A DNA stretch of 64,000 bases from Isoetes taiwanensis (GCA_021234155.1 JAJEKV010000014.1:10621563-10685562), one strand, 5' to 3'; positions 11,580 through 25,103 are shown, counted from the first letter of the stretch. Made by a program: numbers and translations. Notes: a model not told the origin generated them from the sequence alone.

Positions 11580-12540
11580 CAACGTTTGTTCCAAGGAGGC
11601 GGGGAAAAAAGGGAGGATGCACCGCGGATATCACGAGAGCCCAACTCCATAAAGCAAAGGCAAATTAAGCATAATAAGCGTGATAGTGAAATACAAGATA
11701 TACAAGAAAAGGAATATAAGAATAGGGGAGGGTGACCCTCCTCCGCCGATTACCATTCTTGGACTCTTTTTAATACCGTTATCCGCCAATATCTTTCCTC
11801 CTTTTAAGCCCCACTTTCGTGGACCTTCATTCGACCACCGGTTTCCCTTAAATCCAGACGGCTTGCGAAGCTCTAGATCGACATCGATTAAAGGAGGCGG
11901 CATCGGCGAGGGTGCTTTCGGCTTGTCATCAAAACAAAATCTTTGACCTTCTTCCTTTGCTTTTTCAGTAGCAATTTGAAACGCCCAGCTTGAGAAAACA
12001 GATAATTTAGGCTTTTCTCTGTGTTTTCAATTACGTGGTCATGAAAGCTTGAGCTAGGGTTTATCATTTACTGACATTTTTTCTAACTTGGCATTGATAC
12101 GTTGGTAGGCGAGCACTACTCGACATCAAATTACGTCAATAGAAAGAAAAAGCACATCAAAAATTATCATTTTTATTTATACTCTTTGAAATAATGGGAT
12201 TTAGATGTATGGTTTGAAATATGAACTGATTCACCCCATGCATTATGTTATTGGATTTATCGTTGTTTTTGTTAAAAGGCGGATAGATTTCTCGAATAGA
12301 AGCTAGTGGACCAAATATCAAAACCACTTTGAGGCCCAATCGATTATTTATGATGGCCCTCATCTGTTCAATTGCTCATTCAACATCTTCTTGGTTAAGG
12401 CTCAAAAATACCCTATTTGTTATGGTGATGAGCATCTTGGAAGTGCAAGCTTGTTAGTTGTCCTCTTGTGTTATCTGCGATAAATTGGAAAACCGAGCCA
12501 TGGCATTTAAGTTGTCATTCTTTTCATCTCGGGCCCTACA
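11580..12540 (-). mobile_element. Possible LTR of the minus-strand element, right edge unknown
   Basis: Inferred only from the adjoining primer-binding site. The sequence has no convincing gene; small frames on both strands (11631-11946) mirror each other and look accidental. Confidence 0.2.
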
Positions 12541-12546
12541 TACTTT

Positions 12547-13740
12547 TTGGGTGCCCCTTTCTTCAAGCATTACATACATTTACATATAGAAAAAGAAAAT
12601 CTTTCTTGGTGGCTTGCCCAACTAGATTGCTCAAGAAATTTTGTTAACTTTGAGATCAAAGCGGATATCGGTGTCCACGGATGGGGATGCATCTTAATGG
12701 GCGAGGGCGAAGACATGGCATTGGAGCAAACTTTATACACAAGTAGAGATCTTGGTGTTTTTTGGTAGGAAACACAAAGAAACAAGTCAAACAAAGACCG
12801 GGCATATACTATGTTCATGGAGCCGGTGGATAGAGAACCGAAGTTGCACAATTGCGGTTTCAATTGGTGAATACATTTCCACGATGTGCTTCTAAGGCTT
12901 GGTCAATTCTTTGGATATTGCAAGTCATTATATCGGATATATGTGGTATCCTTTGTATCGACATATGGCAAGTGGAGATAGCAATGAGGAGGATATGGAA
13001 TTGGAGATGATTGGCACAAGTAAATACTTACGTTTTGGGTGTCGGGCCGAGGAAACAAGTTCGGCCTTGAGACATCACATTTACCAACATTAGCAAGGCC
13101 CGTTAAATAAAAAACCCGAAATAGCAAATAGCACAAGCGTCATCGGTTGATAGATTTATTGACCTAATTTAGTTGATAATGTTAAAATTGCAAATGGTTT
13201 CTAACATAATCTGATTGCATCGCAGTGGCCAAATACAAGTACAAGGAGGATATAGTGCAATGAGGATATGGCACAAGAGCAAATTTTGCACACAAATAAC
13301 TCGTTAAATGCTTGTGTTTTATCCTTCAAGGACAAAGAAACATGTAGAACATAGACTATGCCTGTACCAACATCATAAAGCTTGCAAGATAGAGAAGCAG
13401 AAATAACGCAGGTGAATTTTGAGTTGGTGAATATGGTGATGAGCTAACTTACTTCCAATTCTATTCTAGTTATAAAATGGCAGAAATTGTGATGAACTAT
13501 TCATTAGTGGTTATCATTGTCTTTACTATTCATCTAACCCATTGACTGATGGTCTTGCAGTGTCCACGGAATACAACAACATCTAAAGCCATGAGGATAT
13601 GTCATTAGACAAATCTGTAGACAACAGTAACTTAGATTCTTCTCCTTTGAGCCCTGAGGGCAAAAAAACCAGAAAAGACGGACCACATGGGGAGAACTTA
13701 GCGAACATGCTAGGCGAGGGAAGCGAAGCGATCGATGCAG
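12547..13740 (+). pseudogene. Unrecognised locus with four loosely repeated exon-like segments
   Basis: Four plus-strand segments share an acidic core of the form NE(D/E)M..E followed by a Thr/Ser/Asn-rich stretch: EDMALEQTLYTSRD (about 12710), NEEDMELEMIGTSK (about 12985), EDMAQEQILHTNNS (about 13265) and HEDMSLDKSVDNSN (about 13595). The last two follow good acceptors (gcatcgcag near 13225, ggtcttgcag near 13560), and the first and last both begin near GTGTCCACGGA. This looks like a gene with duplicated exons, now with stops and frame changes. I recognise no domain. The final segment continues in SPLSPEGKKTRKDGPHGENL (about 13645-13705). Confidence 0.3.
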
Positions 13741-13749
13741 TCTGGTTTG

Positions 13750-14670
13750 GGTTGATTATTTAAATATCTGAGATATTATTAGCTAATCCGGCTAAATTTA
13801 TAATCATAATACATTTGTACCCTTGAGACTTCCTTCTTCCATAGCATATGGTAAATTTCTTCTCTCATATTAGACAGTTTGTCTCATCTTGCATTGAATG
13901 CAATCAACTTGTTAGAAAAAATTTAGTGGTCAAATTCTAATTAGGCTCTACGTCTTTGTGGCAATGGTGGGACAAAAGAAGTCATTTTATGACAAGCTGC
14001 TTGAAACTGGATGGCATGTTTTAGATAGATAGGGTTTTGAAAATTCTACGATTACGGTATTGGAGACTCTAAGCTTACGGGAAATTGCGGCATCATGAGA
14101 GCATGTACATAGTTAGAATGAAACTAGAGGGCTTTGAATCTGGAACAAGTTTACATTTTTGAACATCCCAAAGGCGATGAAATCATTGAGCGAGGGTAGA
14201 AGGCGGTGTATCATTGAACATGTTAAAGAGAACATCTCTGGTTACAAAGTACCTTACGTGGTTGGTTCACAAAGATTGCTTCACAAAGTTCTTTTCGATG
14301 GTTGGTGTGTTTCTAAACTTGACACATTTGAACTTTTGATGTTTCAGCGATATATTACGTTCGACCAAGTTCGGGCAAGCATTAAAACTATTTTTTTTGA
14401 TGTATTTTTGATTTACGTATCTAATGCGAATAAGAATCCATTGTAAAAACATTGAAATACATTGTTTCTCATTTGTTGTTTGAGAAGTAAAAGGGTCACA
14501 TCTTTGTGCCAATACTTTTGTAAATTATTTCTCACATTCATAAACATTTTGGTCATATTTTGGTTTTGAGCGAGGGGTTTAGGCCCATGCCAGCCTCTAG
14601 AATAGTGTAAGACATAAATAAATCTATAAAAAAAATTGATGTAATATACCTGCAAGTAAGCAGTTTGCTA
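13750..14670. other. No gene recognised
   Basis: An open frame at 14159-14446 on the plus strand (95 codons, basic start RRRCIIEHVKENISGYKVPY) matches no family I know and has no supporting context. Confidence 0.25.
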
Positions 14671-14673
14671 TTA

Positions 14674-14782
14674 AAGGTCCCATGTGGTCCATTGAAGGTC
14701 CCAAGTGGTCCATTGAAGGGTACTTAGTGGTCCATTGAAGGGCACTTAATGGTCCATTGAAGAGCACATGTGGTCTATTAGG
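14674..14782. repeat. Minisatellite, about 22-bp unit
   Basis: Five imperfect copies of GGTCCATTGAAGGGCACTTA (variants: GGTCCCAAGT, GGGTACTTAGT, GAGCACATGT), in direct orientation. Confidence 0.85.
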
Positions 14783-14789
14783 GTTAAAT

Positions 14790-16790
14790 TAGCCTCATTA
14801 AACTTAAAACCTTCATAGCAAACTCAAAATTTATCAAAAACTCGATTTGTGGGATCGATTGAAAGCTAAAGACCCAATCTTCATTATGATATGTTAAAAG
14901 GCGGTTAAAAAGAAAATGAATCCATCATAATAACATTTGTTTCTTTAAGTGGGCGCTTCATGGGCACCCTCCCATAGCAACTCAATTACACCAACTATTT
15001 ATACGATAGCTAGTTTATTGTGGGTCCATAGGTGCTTACAAAGTGTTGTTGAACGTTGAACATATAGTCACCTCATGTAGCCGAGTGCTAGAGCTAGATC
15101 AATGTTGATACAACACGTCTAGTAGCAAAATAATATGATCTTGGTATCATATATCTCAACAATCAAAGCGGTCCTTGTGGAAGGTACTTGGCTTTGTGGA
15201 AGTAGAGCTATGCATGCTCTCACAGGATTCCTAGCTTTGTATCATCTATGAGTTATGTCGTGTGACTTATGCTGGCAAGCTCCCTAGTAGACTTTGATGT
15301 GAACGATGTGGATGTCCAAAGTTCTACATCCGGTGGAGTTCTAGCTTCTGCTTGACTCATTTAGCGCATACTATTAAAACGCTAGCAACCAGTCCACCAA
15401 ACCTAAAGATCAGCCGAACCTTGGTTCGGGAAGTTCCCGGAACCCTTGTAACCTGCTGGACAAAATCTAGATTTAGCTGGACAAATTTGAAATACTAGGA
15501 AAACTTCCAGCTTAAAATAACAGATTTTCTTAGTATTTTCGGAGGAATCGTGGCCCTGTATTGGAGCTTGCCGAGGCAAGTTCAGAACAGTCGAAAAGGT
15601 GTTTTTTGAGGCTAAAAAATTTTCCGAACCAAGAGCCGAACCCCTCCACATGAGTAGCGATAGTAGCGATGGGAGTGACGGGGCACCCACAACCCACCAA
15701 AAGCTAATCAAAAGAGCCCAATAAACCACATGTTAGTTGCTTCTTCCAGGACTTTAACGAGACAAGAGTTATTGACAAAGCTGGCAAGTTAGATGCAATA
15801 GGGCTAGGGCTCCACTTTTGCCCTCTCTCCCAAGTCCTTTGAAGAGGGTCAAACGTATTACACTCCCAACTTTTCTTTTTTTCTTGCAGTTCTGGAGAGA
15901 GTAAAATGAGTAGACCATTACCGCATATACTTTGGGCTTGTAATCTGACAAAATGGCCTCTGCCTGATCATTATACTGTGGAATTTTACTGATCTGGACA
16001 GACATGCACTTGGCCTAAGAACGCAGAAAAGCTTCACTTGCAAATAAAGATACGCAACTCTGGTCATAATACTTCATGATCATCTACAAAGTTGTTTGAG
16101 GGCCGGTAAAAATGAAATGCTCCTCACAACGGTTTGGCATCCAAATTACGCTCTGCAAATTCTGGCCTCTCGGCTGATATGTTTATCATAGGACAACCCT
16201 AAACGTCCCATTGATAAGCCATGTCTCACAATATAGTCACCAGCTGAAATGTTTAAAATGTTCTTTTGTAAAATCTGATAACAAGCAGATCTGCTCTAAA
16301 GGCTTAACCTCCTTAAATCATGGGGTTGAAAAGATCATGAACAAACTGGGCTGGGTTATCTTGCTTTGAAAATTTTAGTCAGACAAATAGATGCCCAATT
16401 TAGAGCTCATCTGTGGCCTTGGCTTTAGATCGCTTTGCTGGTCATAGAAACTACAATCAATATCACGACTTCAGAGGGCGAATTGACAATCTAGCCTAAA
16501 ACAGCTTGTTCATGCTTACCTTCGTTTATCCGGAGTTCCATAGATACTGCCACACGAAATCCATACATGAATGACCAAGATCTGAACTAGCATAATCTGT
16601 AGTCAGTTATCACGCACTTAACTGAATTTTATCAGAGGGCGCTCAATGGTCAGATCTTTATAAAACGTTTGAATGTGCTTAACATAAACTTTAAATATTT
16701 TAAATTCACAATCTTAATCATCTTCAAAATTACTATGCTTGTATGCATCAAAGGGAAACATCTATTTGAATTCAAAGGCAACTCGCAGGC
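14790..16790. other. No gene recognised; right end is 3' flank of the PUX gene
   Basis: No domain-bearing frame. The last few hundred bases should contain the 3' untranslated region of the minus-strand gene that ends at 16794. Confidence 0.4.
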
Positions 16791-16793
16791 AAC

Positions 16794-19350
16794 TCATCCA
16801 ACAGTCTTCTGAATTATGACAGCACTCATAAGTCCAGCTTCTTCAATTGTTTGAGCTGAATCAATTAGCACTCTTGGAGGAAATCCCATAACCTGGAGCT
16901 GGTAGGATCTCATACCACTTGGTCGTGCTGCATCAATAAAACCTCTTAAATCGGAAATTGTGTGATGATGGTTAAACCGAGCTACCATACGAGTCCCATC
17001 AGACAATCGTAGCTGTATTGATGTAGATGGTTTTGAATCATCCACCATTATGCCTTTTGTGGACGCTTGATTGATTTCTTTCGCTGAAGCCACACTACTA
17101 GTGGTTGCAACATCAGAACTACCTAGAGTTCTTCCAGTACCTTGGAATGCTTTGTACTTTGGCTCTGTAGGAGGCTATTGAAAAATAAAAATTAAAACAA
17201 AAACACACAAAAGCAACTTCAAAAACATAAGAAAACCAAACTACCTTCCAATCCTCATCCTTCCTAATGAGAATAACATTAACTGATGTATTCGGTCAAC
17301 AGGTTCTAATTGGGGGGGCATTAAGCCATTATGAATACTCTGCAAAACACAGTGATTGAAATTTATCCTAATATATTTCAGCAAATTTACAGAGTTGCAC
17401 GCACTTTAGCCCTTAAATGAAAATAAAAATGTGTCCTTCATAAACATGAAGTGGTACCCATAAACTTGAGGAATGGAGAAGTCTTGGATGGCATAAAATG
17501 ATGTGAAGGGGTGGTACAAGAAGTCAAAATTCCGGAAAAGAGCTTCAGCAGAGGAGTCCTGGCTCTAAGTTGGGATACCTACATGGCATAAAAAACATCA
17601 TCCTGAGAATAAAACAACTGGATGCTTCAAAGCTTTAAGTATGTATACCGATATCACAATATCAGTTCCAGTTTCAGCAAACCTGACCATGTCCACTTGT
17701 TTGGCCTTATAACATTTGCACTAGCATTAGAAAGAACTTCTTTGTCCATATTTCTTAAGATTTTGCTTCTCAAGAATTGTAATCTTCATAAAATTCCTTC
17801 AACTTTCCACTCTTGTATGTTTATACTCATCTTAGCAAGTTCTCAGAGGGCTTGGACTACGAATTTCGAACTGCTAGAGTGACGTTCAAAGTATTCAGCC
17901 CATCATCTCAGAATAGTTTGATCCACAGGACAACAAGGGTTCTAATAGCAAGAATATGTAAACTCCTTAAATACACAAAAGCAAAAACCAAGGCCTCATC
18001 CCAAAAAAACAAAGCAATTTCACTGAACTTCAAATGAAGTATTGAACTTATAATGAGTTAAGGCATATCAGGCCAGTTCTTGAAATTGGCTTAAACTCAT
18101 TAGAACATATGTTTGCACTTTTGGCATTCTTTTGATATTGCTCCCTCAGTGCAAACATGGAATTCAGAAAACATAGATCAATCAGAATAGACTGATTCAC
18201 AGGATAATAAGCCAAAATAAAGGTTCGAAGCAGAATATGCATACCAAGACAAATATCAAAGCCTCATCTAAAGAGAATTCTCTGCATTTCAAAAGAAAAA
18301 CTTATAATAGCGCCAGTACTCAAAATTGATGAGCAAACCAAGCAAACAATAAATAGGATATTTTTTCCACAAAAATATTTCACCAAACAAAAGATTCAAG
18401 AGATAACCCCCCTAGAGAACTTTACCGTTAAAAATGGTGCATTTAATGGGTCTTCAAGCTTCCGAATTGGACCATCATCTACTGTAAAACCATTTCTCCA
18501 AAAAGTAATCGTATGGGAAATAGACTCTGGAGCAGCTGTAACTGTGTTGTTTGGGACTTCCTCTTGCCGAGGTACTCCGGAAAGAGTATGACCAGTACCA
18601 ATAAAAGCAGATCGAGAACTAGATGGTTGTTGTGTCTCAACTGCACCTTCTCTAGCTCCAAACTGCCGAGCACGATGGAATATGGATTCAACATTCTTGT
18701 GCCCCGTAGTAGGATCCTGAACCATCATACCGCTGCAAATTTGCCAATAAAGTTGAATAGACTCTTTGAGAACAAAATCGGTTGCCTGGCTTGCTTTCAT
18801 TTCGAAGCTTATATTTTCTTCGTTTTGTTCACATCATGAATTCACAATTAAGCTTCAAAGTGAAAAAACTAAGAAAACGTGCCAACTGAATCATTATCAA
18901 ATAGTATTGACATACCTTTTCTCGCCTCCAGCATAGTATTCCTGAGGACCATCAGAATCGCTATCTGGATCTTGCTTTGTTCAAATCCGAAAGTGTGGCA
19001 ACTCCTGGCTTCTTTCTCGACGAACCTGCTTTATCCTTCTTCTTTCCTTCCTCCATATCTTTTGACAACCCTAATGATTCTCGTTGAGGTAAGCTTGAAT
19101 CTAATGGAGATAATGGAGGTTCTTCTTCGCTGAGAGGATTTACGTCTTCAACAGGGTCGGACTCGTAGAAGGAATGAAGAGCGGCATCAAGCTGCCAAGC
19201 GCAGCTTTCGAGATGGAAGCGTGCGTATTCCGGTGTTGTCGCCGTCACCAAACAAAAGCGCTCAATAGCATTCTCCTCCATCTGCTCGTTTGTTCCGGAA
19301 TATTCTGCTCTTGAAATGTTAGGGTTCTTACTACCGATGAGTACGACCAT
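16794..19350 (-). CDS. PUX5: Plant UBX-domain protein (UBA-like + SEP + UBX), PUX3/PUX5-like, four exons
   Basis: A p97/CDC48 adaptor: the UBX domain binds the CDC48 N domain, and the SEP domain is the trimerising/cofactor domain of the p47 group. Exons by GT-AG: 18916-19350, 18426-18732, 17245-17339, 16794-17174. The start is the ATG at 19350, just before a helix-rich UBA-like segment (about residues 25-65, [20 protein letters not shown]). Exon 1 ends in [15 protein letters not shown], exon 2 opens SGMMVQDP and carries the SEP start ([16 protein letters not shown]), exon 3 has [12 protein letters not shown], exon 4 the UBX domain ([20 protein letters not shown] loop in [10 protein letters not shown]). 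All junction phases agree with a protein of about 406 residues, but only if two losses are allowed for: 2 bases near 18970 and 1 base near 17295. As given, the frame is broken at both. Confidence 0.88.
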
Positions 19351-19359
19351 ATTCTTTTG

Positions 19360-19780
19360 ACCATCAAATTGGACGCCTAACTATTTGTTTAAATTTTGAA
19401 TTTTTTTTTAGCAGGGTCTAACCCGAGCTGCCCACTTTCCTGCGATTCTAGCTATGCCATATGTCGTGCCACGTCATCTAAAATCATTTTGAGCCGTTCG
19501 ATTCTCTAACTTTGAATCTTACGGCCATGGAAATTAGAAAACCCAAGAAATTACTAGGCCCAACTTCGGTATGGCGGTCAGAACTCTGCATTAGGTCGAT
19601 CCTCAACGTCGATTTTGAGACAAAAGGAAGTTGAGTTTTGGTGTAAGATCGAGCCTTGCACGCTCTTGCTTCCAATATTTTTACATTCCAATAGTGGATC
19701 TTGGAAAATTCAAATCGTGGTCAAGGAAATTAGAAATCCTTAATGAAATTAGTGCCAAGGTCTGTATATTGCATTTTCGA
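19360..19780. promoter_or_regulatory. Upstream region of the PUX gene
   Basis: Lies directly 5' of the minus-strand PUX start. It should hold the promoter and 5' leader by position. I see no clear TATA box at the usual distance, which is common for housekeeping plant genes. Confidence 0.35.
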
Positions 19781-19782
19781 CT

Positions 19783-20780
19783 ATGATTGTTGCAGAAACC
19801 CAGGCCGGCAGGGGCGCTAATGGCTGCTTCAGCTTCTCTAATCTTTTCTCAAACCTAAAAAGCAAAATTTCTCCTTCTGCAAGGCATGCCTCGGTTGCAC
19901 GGTTGTATATTCAGCAAAATGTTTTAATAATTTTTTGCATAGCTACTATTCTCTGTAAGAGGTAAATGATTTGGGTCTTAATTTCCTTCAGAAGCAAGGA
20001 AAAGGGAAGAATTTTTTCATGAATTGAATGAGAGCCGAATGGGACAGGAAGTCTCACCTCCAAATGGTTGAACATCAACGTTAGCTTCAGCCCATCATGT
20101 CAACTATGCAGATGGGAGCATCATTAGGGCAATTCTGCTTCGAAGCCCCGGCTATGGTACAAATTATCTGTCGAATTCGGTATTTCCTAAGCAAACAAGG
20201 AACTAGGCTAAGTGCTGCTAGTTTCTATAGTTCCAGTAATTTTTTTTCTGAATGCAAATAAGGGAGAAAAAAGGAATACAATCATTCAAATTGTGAGAAA
20301 TTTGAACCTTGAGAGCCAGGATTCATTTAAAACTGTTGCTAAAGCAGTAAACGCGTATGAGTTCACCATTATGGGGATAAAAGTCGTCGGCGACGCAATG
20401 CATTTTTTTTCAGGCCCCTCCTGCATTAGTTGCCATTATTTTATTTGGTTTTGGTGCAGCAGACAGAATGGCTCGAAGCTACAAGACTATAAAGATGATA
20501 GTAGAAAAGGCAAAGATGTCTAAGAATGCTGACACATGCTCAAGCATAGTAGCAGACAAGGAACAATTAGCTTTAAAATAGTTGTGGAAAAAGAATGAGA
20601 GGATTATCAATAGCTTGAAGGCATCATTGGGAGCTGCAAAGGTGGTGAAAGTAGGTAAAGGTTTGGCTATAACTTTTTCTAGGTATGGCAGACTCGAAAC
20701 ATCTCCTTGGGATCTCTTTGTAAAGACTATGAAGCTTTTAAGGGTGTCGTGGCTGCAATTGAGGTTTTGACCGCTCTCAA
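19783..20780 (+). pseudogene. Unrecognised broken plus-strand locus
   Basis: Exon-like pieces. At 19830 a frame opens MAASASLIFSQT, which resembles a plastid transit-peptide start but stops at once. After a good acceptor (catttttttttcag, near 20414) comes APPALVAIILFGFGAADRMA with RSYKTIKMIVEKAKMSKNAD (20415-20530), a hydrophobic segment followed by a basic helix. Beyond a stop at 20578 the frame continues LWKKNERIINSLKASLGAAK (20583-20642). A former membrane or plastid protein is possible. I recognise no family, and function is not assigned. Confidence 0.25.
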
Positions 20781-21149
20781 ATTGGTATGACAAGCAGCTT
20801 ACTAGGATTTCTTAGTCTGAAAGGTGTGGTGGAAGGGAATGGAGTGATGATCAAGGCATTATTTGTTTCAAAGGAGCTCTCTGTTATTAGTCTTAAAATA
20901 ATGAAAGCTTATGCTATCATGTCACAGAAACGAAGATCTTTCAATATCTCCAAACATGGCAACGGAATTAAAGGTGCTTTAATATCATGTATGCAGTGTA
21001 AAAAGGAAAACTATACGGCTCACCTCTGTGCATCTGGATCTCCACAGCTTCCTCTCTTGACTCCATCTTTTGTTGTTTATCCACCATACTGTGATGTATT
21101 CTTTGGATCCCATGAGACTGAAAATCATCTTCTATATAGCTCATAATCA

Positions 21150-23330
21150 ATTCGGAGCATTGAAATTAGTTGATAAAGAAATTTCAACAATACAACAAAA
21201 TAAATAAAATACTCAAATTGGGTATGTAAAGGATCAATACTTTACCTCCACAGTTTTCCAGATTGATGTTCTCATGTTGATGTGTAGAAAGACAACAGTT
21301 CAACAGTCATCTTCTTGAGGTATAGATCATCTCTACTTAGTAGTATTTGTACCTTATGAGCATCATTACCTCTTGTAACACATTGCAAAGGTAATAATTG
21401 TGCGAATATATATTAAATTTCAATTTCGAGGGGAATTTTGAGTGCGTTAAGCAGACAAGTATCGGTGACAACAAGTATATTAGGTATCTTGTTTGAATCC
21501 CCAACACATAGACTTCGGATAACTAACACAGTCCATATATAAACAAATGGATATAGACTCTCATAGCTAACATTCAATTTTTAATGTCATGACATGGGCA
21601 TGTTCCACCTAAATAGCTATGGAAACATTGGCCTATTTTATATTTGTATATTTTCATCTAATCTTTTACTTGAGAAAGCCGTTATTTTCATAGAGCGCCA
21701 AAGAGATGGAGAATAAAAAAGACATAGATACCACTTTTTTTTGCAATCTTATTGCTTTGCGATCGTGATGGTCTAGTGAATGAAAGTTGTCAATATGCAA
21801 TTTCTAGTAATGCATTAGTTCATATTACATGCAACTTCAATCTCAACGTTTCAATGTAGCAATGGAAAATGCTCTGAGAAAACACAAATTTTGATTCAAC
21901 ATTACAAATTCATTAGGTTATCTAGTCGAATTTTCCATGGGAATTGATTAGCATGTGCATCAACTTGAAACTTCGTTGAATTTCTTGATTTAGGCTAAAT
22001 GCATTTAAATGCAATCGGGCCCTCAAGTTTTTGGAGTTTCTATGATTGAAAATGGTATTTTGGCAATGGTCCATTTGCCCATCGTCTAAATGTCCAGAAC
22101 AATGGGCCATATGCCAAAATATATGTCAATGGTTCAACTTTGTTTATTTTCTCTATCACACACAATCATACATAATCATGCGAGATAATTTCCTCACTAT
22201 GCTTTTCTCTGAGTTGAACATTATCACATTTGAATAAAAGAGATGTGATCCTCAAGCAGTTTCAATCCCTATATTCACAATTGAGAACCACATTCCAAAA
22301 AAGAGGAAAAAAAATCTAACAAACACTTGTAGCCCTACCGTAGTGTCCTTGCATGTAACAAGTAAAAGTCAATTTCTCAACTAGAACATTCTAAGAACAA
22401 TTTGGCTAACTATGGAACTTGACTACCATAATGATGAACACCATTGTATAACGATGAACACCTTGTATAATGCTGCTTAAGGTTTTAGAATATGAAATAT
22501 GGGTGTTGATGATTCATGTGCTTCTGGGTTCTTGCAAAAGGACACGATTAAATCACTACTTTTTATTGTTGTCTCATGCTTTTTAGACCAATAATTTTTG
22601 GGTGCAAATTTCCTTGCAAATCATTGCCAAGCAAATCAGCCTTGCCAACAATGTCAATGTCCTTACAATATACCTATTTGGTGTAAAAGTGTCGTCCAGT
22701 CATAAACATGGGGCTAAACCGATAAAAATAAAACGATTATGATAGATAGATAGATAGTATTTTAAATATGAGCAAAAATATAAAGAATTCCAAATATTAA
22801 TCTCTAATGGTGTGAAATTTATTCATGTTAGGATAACAATTTGTACAATAGTTTATATAGTTGAGGTTCCACTTAGTAGTTACGTTACCATAGACTATAA
22901 AAAAATGCATATTCTTATCTCCATAGCATGAGAAGGTTCATTCCATAGTTAAAAAAGCCGAGCCAACAAAGTGCAAAGCACAAAACATGCAAGCGATAAA
23001 AACATGAAAAAGAAGGATTCCTGCCCAAACAAAAACCTTAGGAATTTGGAGATAGCAACGAAATCAAGAAGCTCTAGATTCCAATCATCCCGATAAAATA
23101 TAAGTGTTTTCACTTTGAGCCCCCTCCCCACTCCAAGGAACTAACATCATAAAAATTCCAATCTGAGACCACCTAACCTCTGCCCCAAGCCTGCCCTACT
23201 GCTAGTTTTTCATATCAATTTTCATAGGGCTTTGTTAGCTTCCATTCAGTCTTATCTGCCAATTTAACACTTCCAGCTGGCACTATTTCTTTTCCAGAAT
23301 TTCAACGTATGTGCATTCTACTTAACATTC
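21150..23330. other. No gene recognised
   Basis: AT-rich, with no domain-bearing frame. It contains an imperfect inverted repeat at 22053-22072 / 22101-22121 (ATTTTGGCAATGGTCCAT against its complement) and a short (GATA)4-5 run at 22741-22758. Confidence 0.4.
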
Positions 23331-23332
23331 GA

Positions 23333-23417
23333 GTTCTAGTTCCATTCTTGGTTCTACTTGCATTCTACTTCAAATTCTAGTTGCATCCTTGGTTCTACTT
23401 GCGTTCTACTTCAAATT
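23333..23417. repeat. Two-copy tandem repeat, about 43 bp
   Basis: TTCTAGTT[C/G]CAT[T/C]CTTGG and TTCTACTTGC[A/G]TTCTACTTC occur twice in a row with a 43-base period. Confidence 0.75.
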
Positions 23418-23419
23418 TA

Positions 23420-25020
23420 CTAGTCGAGAAGTTGAACCTTGTTAAACCAAAGTCCCAACGACAAGAACGAGCTTCTAAAATAGAAAAAGATCAGCATAAG
23501 AGATACAAAAGCTTGGTTCAAGCCATGGCTATGAACCATTTCTTTGATCCAAGAATTGCAACCTTTTGACAACACGCCTTTCCTTCAAACTGTCACTGCC
23601 TCTTCTGTTGTCGATTCTTGCGGATTAAAGAAATGTAGTTGATCTACTATAGAACAAATAAAAACATGCAAAAATAAAAAATAAAAAAGTTACGAATCTC
23701 GGTTCCTGGTTCTTAAAGCAAATTGGAAAAGAAATCATAAAAACCTTCAGATGTTTGCTTCTTAAGCCTCAAGATAACTAGAGCTTGAACACGAAGGCGG
23801 TAAAAATAAGGCCAAAACTTTATAGAGAAAGACCCTCAATCGATGATCTCGCATAAGAGCCTTGTTTTGGCATAAAAGTGCCACGATCTAGCCATGATTA
23901 GACTCAAATGAGAAAGAGGTAAAAGTGACAGTGGAAAAGTGTTTTGGACATGGGTGTACGATAAGTTGGCAGTTATGTGGTGATAAGAAATCGATAGATG
24001 TCTAAGAGTCAACAGGCTGGTTGTAACATGAAAAAAATTATGCCTAATCTTAATATTAAGTGAGAGGTGTGACATGGCAAAGTGGATGGCGTGGCAAAAA
24101 ATAGAAATAGGCAAGCAGATAGAGGGCATAAAACATAGAAAGGAAGAGAAAAGATGAGCAAAAACTAGATAAGAATAACTAGGATTTGAAGAAGCATTTT
24201 GGGAGGTAAGACAGTATTTTATGTTTTAAAAGAAGCAATCCTTCTAATAAAAAAAATATATAAAAGAAAAGGAAGAGGTTGATCTGTAAAATGCAGTTCA
24301 AAAACTATTACAATCGGGGCAATACTGACAACCCCAGATTTGCACATCAAATCTTCTTTGAAAATATAATCTTCCTTGCAAATCAATCTTGGCTTGAATT
24401 TAATAAAGGAAGGAAGAAAAAAAATGTAAAAAGGCAGCCATAAGTTTGGACTTATACTTCCAATTCCGCTCTTCCAAATCTGAGTCGATGTATCTATCTG
24501 ATCAATCCGACCTCTCCTCTGATGCAATAACTTGGTCGGGCTGCCTAGATCTGGCCGGAGTCCAATTGAACTAATCGGCCAATTTTAGGGCTTAGAACAG
24601 TCATAGTTAGGTCTGTTTCAATTCTATTATATAGGATACAAGGTTAAATGAAATTACATTAATATTTACAAGGAACTTTGTCGTGGCGGCCACGAATATT
24701 TCTCTTTCCAAAAATATGAGCATCCCATAAACCATTAACGAATTTATTGACCCTAATTGAGGCTTTCAAATTCGATTAACCAAAAGGCGTGCACCACATA
24801 AACATGTGTGCACAACCGATAAAAAAGGCTTACCCTGGTAAAATAGTGGAAGCACTAAACCACTATCATAGTGATGCATAAGGTGTGGTGCACTCAGTAT
24901 TGAACCTTTTTCTTAATGTTGCCTTGTGGAGGTTAAATCTAACACAAGAGATTAATATATAGTTTCAAAGTTTGTAGTCGAAAAGTGAGAGTTGTGCAGA
25001 GTATAGTTTAATCACCCAAT
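23420..25020. other. No gene recognised
   Basis: Short frames on both strands without recognisable domains. Confidence 0.35.
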
Positions 25021-25103
25021 TGTTATTCTCGTCTTATTGACCACCCTCCTATTGAGTGTGTGTTATTCTCGCCTTGTTGAGCATCCTTCTATTGAGTGTA
25101 TCT
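25021..25103. repeat. Two-copy tandem repeat, about 42 bp
   Basis: GTTATTCTCG[T/C]CTT[A/G]TTGA followed by CCT[C/T]CTATTGAGTGT occurs twice in direct order. Confidence 0.75.

Noticed and set aside
14674-14782. CRISPR-like array
   Set aside because: The copies are contiguous minisatellite units without unique spacers of constant length, and the DNA is plant nuclear.
17622-18242. ORFs on both strands inside the PUX gene
   Set aside because: They lie in the 1.1-kb intron 17340-18425 and show no domain.
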